Origin: Erysipelothrix piscisicarius
GTDB taxonomy: Bacteria > Bacillota_I > Bacilli_A > Erysipelotrichales > Erysipelotrichaceae
Assembly: GCF_003931795.1 (NCBI RefSeq)
Contig: NZ_CP034234.1
Span: forward strand, 1,240,001 to 1,304,000
Length of the DNA stretch: 64,000 bases
Reading direction: 5' to 3'
The notes beneath the pieces were generated by a model, which was given only the letters and a program-made list of their open reading frames with translations, was not told the origin of the DNA and ran no database searches. How positions within the stretch are numbered: position 1 is the first letter of the stretch; each line of letters starts with the position of its first letter. Of this stretch, positions 39,089-46,672 are shown one piece after another. The translations under genes were made by a program, and so were the position numbers.

Positions 39089-39577
39089 ATGAATGAGGTT
39101 TCGTTAGAAGCAATGCTGACAGCGCGCGAAAAACGCGCTCAAACCATCCAAGCGTTGAAACAACAATTCCCAAATCAAACCATAATTAGTTTTAAACTCA
39201 ATATACCTGGTCCCATAAAATCAACGCCCGATTATCAATGGGCATTCAAACAAGGTCTCATTGAACTCGACCAGATTGCAACGTGTTATGAGTGCCAACT
39301 TAATAATCATACCGGACCTGAAGCGTATTATATGAGTCATCTTGGACCCGATTCAGTCAAGAAAAGCATGGTTATGATTGAGGATACACATCCTCTTGGT
39401 CGTCTTTTTGATCTTGATGTTGATGGTAAAAGTCGTAAAGATCTTGGACTTCAACCGCGAAAATGTCTTATTTGCGATGATGACGCGCATGCTTGCAGTC
39501 GCAGTCGCAAACATACGTTAGAACCGGTAGTCGAGACGATAAACTTGCGCATTAAACATGCAATGAAGAACCAATAA
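39089..39577 (+). CDS. citX: Apo-citrate lyase phosphoribosyl-dephospho-CoA transferase
   Basis: This 162-aa protein has the CitX blocks FKLNIPGPIKS, GPEAYYMS, DTHPLGRLFDLDV and RKCLICDDDAHACSRSRKH. It transfers the triphosphoribosyl-dephospho-CoA-derived prosthetic group to CitD. The start codon directly follows the citC stop, with AGGAG inside the end of citC, so the two are coupled. Confidence 0.96.
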   Translation: MNEVSLEAMLTAREKRAQTIQALKQQFPNQTIISFKLNIPGPIKSTPDYQWAFKQGLIELDQIATCYECQLNNHTGPEAYYMSHLGPDSVKKSMVMIEDTHPLGRLFDLDVDGKSRKDLGLQPRKCLICDDDAHACSRSRKHTLEPVVETINLRIKHAMKNQ

Positions 39578-39585
39578 ACACTGAA

Positions 39586-39639
39586 AAAACACCCTATTGT
39601 AAACTCTTGGTCTTTTAAAGTTTACAATAGGGTGTTTTT
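39586..39639 (+). terminator. Strong citX terminator
   Basis: AAAACACCCTATTGTAAACT (39586-39605) pairs with the segment 39619-39638 over about 20 bp around a 13-nt loop, followed by a T-run. Both arms contain the BirA operator half-sites described at 39597-39627. Confidence 0.85.
39597..39627. promoter_or_regulatory. BirA operator-like site upstream of birA-bioY
   Basis: TTGTAAAC (39597-39604), a 15-bp spacer and GTTTACAA (39620-39627) match the operator recognised by biotin repressors with an N-terminal helix-turn-helix. It lies 43 bp upstream of a birA gene that has exactly such a domain, and no other copy was seen in the window. Autoregulation of birA-bioY by biotin is the likely purpose. 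Confidence 0.85.
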
Positions 39640-39670
39640 ATGTTAATCTTCAATCGCAAAGGAGGATTCT

Positions 39671-40657
39671 ATGAAAACCAAAACAGTCCTTGATTTACTC
39701 ATTGAAAACCAACATTCATTTATAAGCGGTGAACAGATTGGTGACATGCTGCATATGACGCGTGCTAACGTATGGAAAGAAGTAGATAAGTTACGAAAAA
39801 AAGGCTATACCATTCATTCAGTTCGTAATAAAGGGTATCAATATGTTCATAATGCCAACAATTTATCCAGCGCTGCAATCCGTACACATTTAAATCATAG
39901 TTTTATTGGAGACATTCACTGTTACGACAGTACCCCTCCCACAAACGCACTTGCAAAAGAAATGATTCCCGAAGGTTTTAAAGAACCGTTTCTAATTGCA
40001 ACCGACCATCAAAGCGAAGGACGGGGACGTCGGGGACGCTCTTTTTATTCTCCATCCAAAAACGGTATCTACATGAGTCTGGCTTTTGTACCGACATTGA
40101 CCCTTGAAGATACTCAACTAATCACGATAATTGCAGCACTTGCGGTTAAAGAAGCATCAAGTACGCTTTACCATCTTCACGTTGATATTAAATGGCTTAA
40201 CGATATCTACGTGCATGGAAAAAAACTTGCAGGAATACTCACCGAGGGTGAAATCATCCTCGAAAGCAATCAATACCGTTATTTAATTCTTGGCATTGGC
40301 CTGAATGTATTCCATGACCCAAACCTTCCTGCGGACCTTAATGAGATTTATACATCACTCGATCAATACGTCAACACAGACATTGATCGCAATAAACTCA
40401 TTGCAACCATCACGGACCGTTTTTTTAGCCTCTACGCTGATTTCCCTCAAAATCGTCAAACCATCATCGACGACTATCGCGCATCATGTTTTATCATCAA
40501 TCATTATATTTATATCAATCAAGACCTCTCTGAGCGTTTTTGGGTCAAGGATATTGATGAAAAAGGACAACTTATTGTTTGTGACGAATCCCAAAATATC
40601 CGCACCTTAAACTCAGGAGAAGTAAGTATTCAAGGAGAAACATATTATGAACGTTAA
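39671..40657 (+). CDS. birA: Bifunctional biotin ligase/biotin operon repressor
   Basis: This 328-aa class II BirA has an N-terminal winged helix (about 1-65; LDLLIENQHSFISGEQIGDMLHMTRANVWKEV), the ligase domain with GRGRRGRSFYSPSKNGIYMS (biotinyl-AMP loop) and DIKWLNDIYVHGKKLAGILTE, and a small C-terminal domain. It biotinylates carrier proteins, here OadD, and represses its operon when biotin is plentiful. RBS GGAGG precedes the ATG. It overlaps bioY by 11 bp. Confidence 0.96.
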   Translation: MKTKTVLDLLIENQHSFISGEQIGDMLHMTRANVWKEVDKLRKKGYTIHSVRNKGYQYVHNANNLSSAAIRTHLNHSFIGDIHCYDSTPPTNALAKEMIPEGFKEPFLIATDHQSEGRGRRGRSFYSPSKNGIYMSLAFVPTLTLEDTQLITIIAALAVKEASSTLYHLHVDIKWLNDIYVHGKKLAGILTEGEIILESNQYRYLILGIGLNVFHDPNLPADLNEIYTSLDQYVNTDIDRNKLIATITDRFFSLYADFPQNRQTIIDDYRASCFIINHYIYINQDLSERFWVKDIDEKGQLIVCDESQNIRTLNSGEVSIQGETYYER

Positions 40658-41189
40658 AGATCTTGCACTCTCATCCCTATTTTCTGTATTTATTATCATT
40701 GGATCGATGATTAAAGTTCCAATTCCATATGTACCCTTTACATTGCAAGTCCTTGCGATTTGCTTAAGCGCCTTGCTATTAACACGTAAACAATCCGTCA
40801 TGGCGATTTTAATTTATATTATGATGGGGCTCATTGGATTACCCGTATTTGCAGGGGGAATGTCTGGCCCAAATATCGTGATGTCACCAACATTTGGGTT
40901 TATTCTAGGATTTATTCCAATGGTCTATGTGATTAACACCCTCTACCATAAATTGCCTAAGAATCGTCGTTTTATCGCCTTCGTATCTGGAGAAATCATT
41001 CTTTATACTTTGGCTCTTCCAATTCTTTATTTTAATCTTAAAACGTATCACGGTATTACATTACCCATATCAAAATTATTTATTTCATATTGTTTAATGT
41101 TTGTTCCTACCGATGTTTTATCCATGACAGTCAGTGCATTCATTACATCCCGTATGCCTGAACACATAAAAAACAAAAAGGATGCCTAA
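40647..41189 (+). CDS. bioY: Biotin transporter substrate-binding subunit BioY
   Basis: This 180-aa protein with six membrane helices has the BioY motifs IKVPIPYVPFTLQ near residue 22, GLIGLPVFAGG and the SPTFGFILGF segment. It binds biotin in the membrane, alone or with a shared ECF module not present here. It overlaps birA, and its stop overlaps that of the convergent citG by 4 bp. Confidence 0.95.
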   Translation: MNVKDLALSSLFSVFIIIGSMIKVPIPYVPFTLQVLAICLSALLLTRKQSVMAILIYIMMGLIGLPVFAGGMSGPNIVMSPTFGFILGFIPMVYVINTLYHKLPKNRRFIAFVSGEIILYTLALPILYFNLKTYHGITLPISKLFISYCLMFVPTDVLSMTVSAFITSRMPEHIKNKKDA

Positions 41190-41998
41190 TCAGCATCCTT
41201 TAATCTTTGGTCTCGATACATTTGAATAAAAATACTTAGTGCAAGCAAATCAGCCGTTCCACCAGGGCTTAAATTCCGTTCGATAAATGCATGATTCATC
41301 TGTATTAGGTGCGCATCTAAATCGTTATAATCGCAATGTGCCAAGAATTTACCGTACTCCAACCCTTCAATCCCCCCACGCTTTACCATATTCGTATCAT
41401 TATTGGATCGCATTAAGGCCAGGAGGGCTTTCTTTCGAGCAACCTCTTGATCATCTTCAGAATCTAAAATTGGTAGTGCAACTTCAAACACATGCGGAAT
41501 GCCCATCTCTACCTCGCCACGAATGCCGGTAAAGCCATAATCTCGAAACATCCGTTCTCCATGCGTCCTAAATGATGTAAGCGAGGATAATTCAGCTTCC
41601 ACAAGACCTGCCGTCATGGCTTGAATTCCTTCACGAAGTGTCTTTAAATCAGGTGTTTTGAGATAAGCAATGGCAGCAATGACCACACCATAGAGAAAAT
41701 TAGCGCCTTTGTGCGTATTGACATTTGAGGTTGCATCAAACATTGCTCTCTCATTTTCAATACCAACCTTTCGAATCACATTGAACAGTTCTGGAAGCGA
41801 ACCTTGATGCTGCAATCCTGCATCAAAATACGCTTCAAAGCCAGGAACGAGTGCAAAACAACTCTCTATAAACATATTATAATCCATATCGTCATGTGAT
41901 CCTGAATCTAGAGGATCCACCAACCCTGGTTTCGGATACAAACTGACTTCTAAAATTAATGACTTTAACGCAAGTAAGACAATTTTATTTTTTTTCAT
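41186..41998 (-). CDS. citG: Triphosphoribosyl-dephospho-CoA synthase
   Basis: This 270-aa protein has the CitG blocks ALKSLILEVSLYPKPGLVDPLDSGSHDDMDY (start), NTHKGANFLYG near 112, and the C-terminal LSPGGTADLLALSIF. It makes the citrate lyase prosthetic-group precursor from ATP and dephospho-CoA. It overlaps the GntR regulator gene by 14 bp and is translated with it. Confidence 0.95.
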   Translation of the reverse strand: MKKNKIVLLALKSLILEVSLYPKPGLVDPLDSGSHDDMDYNMFIESCFALVPGFEAYFDAGLQHQGSLPELFNVIRKVGIENERAMFDATSNVNTHKGANFLYGVVIAAIAYLKTPDLKTLREGIQAMTAGLVEAELSSLTSFRTHGERMFRDYGFTGIRGEVEMGIPHVFEVALPILDSEDDQEVARKKALLALMRSNNDTNMVKRGGIEGLEYGKFLAHCDYNDLDAHLIQMNHAFIERNLSPGGTADLLALSIFIQMYRDQRLKDAD

Positions 41999-42689
41999 AT
42001 TGTAATTGACGGTCCATTTCTAAGAGAATAAAATCTCGAGATTCTAAGAGATGTTCCGTAATCACCATTTGAACTTGTTCAACATCATTGTTTTTTAAAC
42101 ATCTAAAAATAAGGCGGTGCTCATGCAGCGCTTTAGCACGGCGGCTATCTGCTTTTAATGAAATATCTCGGAAGCGAATGATATAATCTCGAAGACGATT
42201 TTGAATCGTCTCCAATCGAGGCATTTCCGCAAATCGGTAAATCATCGTGTTAAACTCTTTCGACATCTCAATAACCTTTTCCACGTCACCAACCGCTTGT
42301 GCAGCTTCTGTTTCAATCAGCAATGCTTCCATAACCGCTTCACGTTCTGGTGTCATAAGACGCATCGCATTTGTTGTTGCTAAGATATCTAAAGCAGTAC
42401 GTATCTGGTAAATCTCGTAAACATCCTCATGGGTAAAGGTTGTAACCACAATACCGTAATTTGGCACATATTGAACAATTTCTTCATTTTGAATGCGGTG
42501 CAGCGCTTCCCGAATTGGTGTACGACTTACATTCAACGCTTGTGCGTAATGCTTCTCATTAATCCGTTCCCCCATTGGAATCACTCCATGAATGATTGCA
42601 GATCGCAATCCTTCATAAATGATCTGATTTAAGGGAAGATTCTGATTTAAATCAATCATACCAATGACATCACTCATATAATCTCTCAT
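41985..42689 (-). CDS. GntR/FCD-family regulator of citrate genes (CitO-like)
   Basis: The second of two tandem ATGs (42689) is best spaced from AAGGAGG. The 234-aa protein has a GntR winged helix (about 15-80; GERINEKHYAQALNVSRTPIREALHRIQNEEI) and an FCD ligand domain whose Asp and His residues bind a metal and a carboxylate effector. Enterococcal CitO, a citrate-responsive activator, has the same architecture and gene neighbourhood. A role as citrate sensor is inferred from context. Confidence 0.85.
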   Translation of the reverse strand: MRDYMSDVIGMIDLNQNLPLNQIIYEGLRSAIIHGVIPMGERINEKHYAQALNVSRTPIREALHRIQNEEIVQYVPNYGIVVTTFTHEDVYEIYQIRTALDILATTNAMRLMTPEREAVMEALLIETEAAQAVGDVEKVIEMSKEFNTMIYRFAEMPRLETIQNRLRDYIIRFRDISLKADSRRAKALHEHRLIFRCLKNNDVEQVQMVITEHLLESRDFILLEMDRQLQYEKK

Positions 42690-42747
42690 CATTACCTCCT
42701 TCTATTCAAATCGCTATTTAAGTCCATTATATGAAGAAAGAACTCAA

Positions 42748-42757
42748 ATGTATACAT
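42748..42757. promoter_or_regulatory. GntR-type operator upstream of the regulator gene
   Basis: ATGTATACAT is a perfect 10-bp palindrome of the TGTATACA type bound by FCD-family GntR proteins. It lies 59 bp upstream of the regulator start, which suggests autoregulation. Confidence 0.5.
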
Positions 42758-42981
42758 TATAAACACTTAAAAAAACACTATGAAATCCGTGTGCAATTCG
42801 TGTGTCTTATGACCGAAGATTCCATTCATTTTTATTATACCCTAAGATTTTAGACCAAAAAGTGAAAAATTCGTATATATTCATGATATCTTTAGGATTT
42901 AGATGTATATTGATCTCTAACAAACAAAAAAAAACACCTAAGATTTGGAGTTGTCAAACAAAAGTAGACATTAATAAAAGA

Positions 42982-43491
42982 CTAGAAACCCTTATCCATT
43001 TTATATTGGATAGGGGTTTTGTAATTTAAACAGTAAGCAGGTCTTTCAAAATTGAAATAATGTACATATTCTTCGATAAAATTTTCAAAGTTATCTACGG
43101 ACCAGTATTGATAATCACACACCATTTCTGCTTTAATCCATCCATTTAATGATTCGATAATTGGATTATCTGTAGGTGTTCCAGCTCGCGACATAGATCT
43201 AATTATGTTATAATTTTCATGCGCTTTAGCGAAAGCTTTAGAGTGGTAGACAGCTCCTTGATCTGTGTGAAGAATCGTGGGAGCTGTTTTTTTATTATCC
43301 TTAAGTAGCGCAAGGAGATCCTCGAGACACTTGTAGTAAGGCTTAGGATCACCAGTTGTACGCGATAATGCAGAACTGATAATTTCATTGTTAAAGGTAT
43401 CAACCATTAAAGTCCATTCATAATTAATCCCTTTGTTTCGAATATGTGTCATATCTGAAACAATAATTTCTAAAGGTTTGGTTGCCTCCAT
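42982..43491 (-). pseudogene. IS3-type transposase orfB, C-terminal DDE part
   Basis: The 169-residue open stretch has the rve blocks VSDMTHIRNKG (first Asp), ILHTDQGAVYHS, MSRAGTPTDN and IIESLNGWIKAE. Upstream, one missing A near 43499 would restore NIIKESMEATKP and join it to an earlier frame. Further upstream (to about 43830) the frame is broken again. Confidence 0.8.
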
Positions 43492-43827
43492 TGATTCTTT
43501 ATAATATTAGGATAAATTCGACTTTGTGTTCCAGGTTTTATAGGAATAGTGTTTAACTTTTGATTTAATCTTTAAAACTTGCAACACTTGTGGATTAAAT
43601 TATCGGAAAATTCAATCCTAAATCACTTTGCTTTCTCATGACTGCAGCGATATCATGATAACCATAACTTGGAAAACGGCGATGCCAGTCTTTAATCACA
43701 AAGCTAAGAATCGCTCTTTTGTTCATAAATATTGAGATCATTCTTATGCTTTAACCACTTGTAATAACCAGATCGGTTCAAATTCATAAATCTAAGAATG
43801 AACGTAATCGGATGTTTAAAAGATAAG

Positions 43828-44186
43828 TCATGTGCTATTTGGAATTCTTGTCTTTAAAGTAACGAACTCCTTGTTTACACCAACTCCTTTCACCTGGTAC
43901 CTTTTTAATCGTGCAATCTCAATATCTCGTTTTAGAATTTCGAGTTGAAGTCGTTCGATCTCAGTTAATGATTTACTCGTATGAAGCGCAGAAAATGATT
44001 TCCTGTCTTTTCTTGTTTTAAACCTCTTACCATCACGCATGAATCGATCAATCCAACCATTAATCGTTCCTTTAGGACTTGTGATAGTTTCGCAGCACTT
44101 ATATGTTCATCAATATGACGTGTAACGACTTTAATACGATCCTCATAAGTCCATTTATTATTTAATCCACCTTTGGGTCTTCCCAT
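43828..44186 (-). pseudogene. IS3-type transposase orfA, frameshifted
   Basis: The start is probably the ATG at 44186 (MGRPKGGLNNKW) after GGAGG. The helix-turn-helix part is in one frame to about 44080. After that the frame 43828-44040 continues with MRDGKRFKTRKDRKSF and a leucine-rich coiled segment. At least two single-base shifts separate the parts. Confidence 0.75.
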
Positions 44187-44229
44187 CATTAATACCTCCG
44201 TTTTATCTCTGATTTTATTATTACACAAA

Positions 44230-44262
44230 AAAGTAGACAAGTCTTTTTTACTTGTCTACTTT
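44230..44262 (-). terminator. Terminator hairpin at the 5' tip of the IS
   Basis: AAAGTAGACAAG (44230-44241) and CTTGTCTACTTT (44251-44262) form a perfect 12-bp stem, followed on the minus strand by a U-run. It lies upstream of orfA and would stop transcription entering from ldhD. Confidence 0.7.
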
Positions 44263-44326
44263 TAGTTTACTACTCCATAAGATTCAGGTGTTTTTTTGTT
44301 TATCTAAGTGATAATAGATAAAATTT

Positions 44327-45321
44327 TTAGTTAACACGGTTTGCGGTTGTGCCTGTTTCGAGAATTTCAAGCACAGATGTTAAAGCAAATTCCATAATAT
44401 TACGCACAGAAACATCTGTATAGTGAGCAATATGTGGTGTGAATAAGATTTTTTCGTGATTCAAGACTTCTAAGAATAGTTCATCTTCGATTGTTTGATT
44501 TGAGAAATCTTTCGGAATAAATGGACTTTCATTTTCGTAAGTGTCCAATGCAGCACCTGCAAGGTGTCCTTGGTCAAGCGCTTCAATAAGTGCTTTGGTA
44601 TCTACAACTGATCCGCGAGCAGCATTAATGAAGTATGCATTTGGCTTAAATTTACGGAACATTTCCGCATTAAATTGATGATGGTTGTCTTTTGTTGCAG
44701 GAACATGAAGGCTCACAACATCTGACATTGAAACAAGTTCTTCTACTGAATCAACATAAGTAACAAATTGTTTTGCTTCATCATTTTGATATACATCAAA
44801 AGCAACAACACGTGCACCAAAAGCGCTGAATAATTCTGCTGATTTACGGCCAATATGACCTGTACCAACAACCCCTACCGTCATTTCTTTTAGAAGACCA
44901 GCACGGATTTGTGGTTGCCAACGGAAATCGTGTTGACGTGTTTTTTCCTCAATCACGCGAAGTTTACGAATTAAGCTTAATGCTGAAGTCACACTAAATT
45001 CCGCAATGGACTCTGGTGAATAACTCGGAACGTTTGTAATGATTAAGCCATTCTCTGTCGCTAAATCAAGATCATAGTAATCAAAACCTGCACTACGTTG
45101 TGCAATTTGTTTAATTCCGTATCCTTTAGAATTGAATACATTTCTGGCTCTAATGCAGTATTTTGGCTTGTTGAGAGACCATCAAACCCTTCAACCATAT
45201 GGATGTTATCCATTGATAATTGACCTTCTGCCATGGTTACTTCAACGTTGTTACGTTTAGCCCAATCAAGTGTGAGTTCGCGTTCTTCTTCACGAACATT
45301 AAAGACGATAAATTTATACAT
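44327..45321 (-). CDS. ldhD: D-lactate dehydrogenase (D-2-hydroxyacid dehydrogenase), single-base frameshift
   Basis: The two frames join at 45125-45127, where one extra base in an AAA run restores [27 protein letters not shown]. The result is a 331-aa D-LDH, the normal length. It has the NAD-binding GTGHIGRKSAE, catalytic Arg in NAARGSVVDT, Glu in DTYENESPF and His in TPHIAHYTD. It reduces pyruvate to D-lactate. The break falls between two well-conserved halves, so undercalled sequence is likely. Its downstream terminator is split by the IS at 42946-44277. The PTS EIIC gene lies 21 bp upstream on the same strand. Confidence 0.88.
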
Positions 45322-45342
45322 TATGTTTACTCCTTCTCTTAA

Positions 45343-46389
45343 CTATTTGCTTGAATTAAATGTAAAGATTTCATTTTTGTAAAGATCCATTTTTGTAAAG
45401 ATCGTATGGGTAACCATAGCAATCCCTAATGGAACAACAAGATATTGCACAAGTAAGACAACAATACGTACAACAGGTGTTGCTGTCATAAAGCTATAAG
45501 CATTAATTGGACCCGCAAGTCCTGTTATACCAAAGCCAGCGGATGCTGTTGTACCTTGAATTTGGAAAATATAAGCAACAACACCGGTTACTGCCGCATT
45601 AATAGCAATTGGTAAAGACATAATCGGATTTTTTAAATAGTTAGGCATAAGCATCTTTGGACCTGCAAAGAAGAGTGCAAATGTTGTCCCTTTGTTATTT
45701 ACCTTTGATGAACCATAAGCAAGTGTAAATACTGTTGCTGCGATTCCTACGTTTGCTACACCGGAACCAAGACCAGCTAGTGAAATTGCATATGCAATTG
45801 CAACTGTTGAGAGTGGTGTCACAATAATTAACGCGAAACATACTGCAATTAAGATCATCATTAAGAGTGGTTGTAACGTTGTAAAGTTTGCAATTAATGA
45901 TCCTAATAAACCTGTGATCTTACCCACGTAAGGTAATGTTAATAAACCGATAAATCCAGGAATCACCCCACCAAGAATTGGTGTAATAACGATTGCAAGA
46001 TTTGGAATCCGGTTGTTATACCAACGAATGATCATGATTGCAACTGCAACTGTAATCATCGTATTGATTAAATCACCGGTACCTTTTAATACCCATGCAC
46101 CTTCAACAAGACGTGCAGCACCACTACCAATAAATGCAGCTCCAATAACTGAAGCCATTTGTAGACCATTTAGTTTAAATTCAAGAGATGAGAACATCCC
46201 TACTAAAACAGGAACTGTAAATTGGATTGCAAATACAATCCCCGCAAGTGTTGCAAATACTGCAAAGTGGCTTCCGAGAGCCTTAAAGATTTCTCCAAAA
46301 ATTGCATTTGGAATCAATCCAACAACGATCCCCATCGCTGCTCCTTGTAAAATCTTATTCATAAAATCTTTGGAATTCATTTTCTCCAT
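45343..46389 (-). CDS. EIIC-type membrane transporter (PTS_EIIC_2 family)
   Basis: The start is the ATG at 46389 after AAGGGG. The 348-aa protein has about nine to ten hydrophobic helices and matches the PTS_EIIC_2 family: ILGGVIPGFIGLLTLPYVG, the FAGPKMLMPNYLKNP block and GFGITGLAGPINAY. No EIIA or EIIB domain is fused or nearby, so transport may not be PTS-coupled. It lies just upstream of ldhD and is probably co-transcribed, which hints at a role linked to D-lactate or pyruvate. That link is inference only. Confidence 0.8.
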   Translation of the reverse strand: MEKMNSKDFMNKILQGAAMGIVVGLIPNAIFGEIFKALGSHFAVFATLAGIVFAIQFTVPVLVGMFSSLEFKLNGLQMASVIGAAFIGSGAARLVEGAWVLKGTGDLINTMITVAVAIMIIRWYNNRIPNLAIVITPILGGVIPGFIGLLTLPYVGKITGLLGSLIANFTTLQPLLMMILIAVCFALIIVTPLSTVAIAYAISLAGLGSGVANVGIAATVFTLAYGSSKVNNKGTTFALFFAGPKMLMPNYLKNPIMSLPIAINAAVTGVVAYIFQIQGTTASAGFGITGLAGPINAYSFMTATPVVRIVVLLVQYLVVPLGIAMVTHTIFTKMDLYKNEIFTFNSSK

Positions 46390-46403
46390 AATTTCCCCTT
46401 CTA

Positions 46404-46425
46404 AGTTGTGAATCAACTAACAACT
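46404..46425. promoter_or_regulatory. Inverted repeat upstream of the EIIC-ldhD unit
   Basis: AGTTGT (46404-46409) and ACAACT (46420-46425), with a further AACTA between, form a short dyad just before the RBS. The rest of 46426-46672 is AT-rich, holds no gene, and must contain the promoter of this unit. Confidence 0.3.
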
Positions 46426-46672
46426 AGTGTAAAGTGATATTATCATGCAGTAAAATGACTGTCAATCGGCTCTCTACACATTCTTAATTTTATATATTCT
46501 AATCAAATTTCGTCATTTTTAAACAAAAGGACCAAAAAGCCACTCTTTAGTTAATCAAACGATTACTTTTTCGATTCTGCGGTTATATTTCCCCGTTTTT
46601 CTTTGCTTTGAACCGACGTAGTTTGTGAATTAATTCGTTTAATGTACAACTTTTATCGTTAAATCGTTAACT

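Larger units (their letters stand above)
42946..44277 (-). mobile_element. Degraded IS3-family element (second type, 1332 bp)
   Basis: The tips are TGGAGTTGTCAAACAAAAGT and, reversed, TGGAGTAGTAAACTAAAAGT, followed on both sides by AGACA. TAAGATT flanks both ends (42939-42945 and 44278-44284), giving a 7-bp repeat, longer than the 3-5 bp usual for IS3. The flanks are the two arms of a terminator (AACACCT...AGGTGTT), so the loop was the target. Both transposase ORFs are broken by several frameshifts. Confidence 0.85.
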
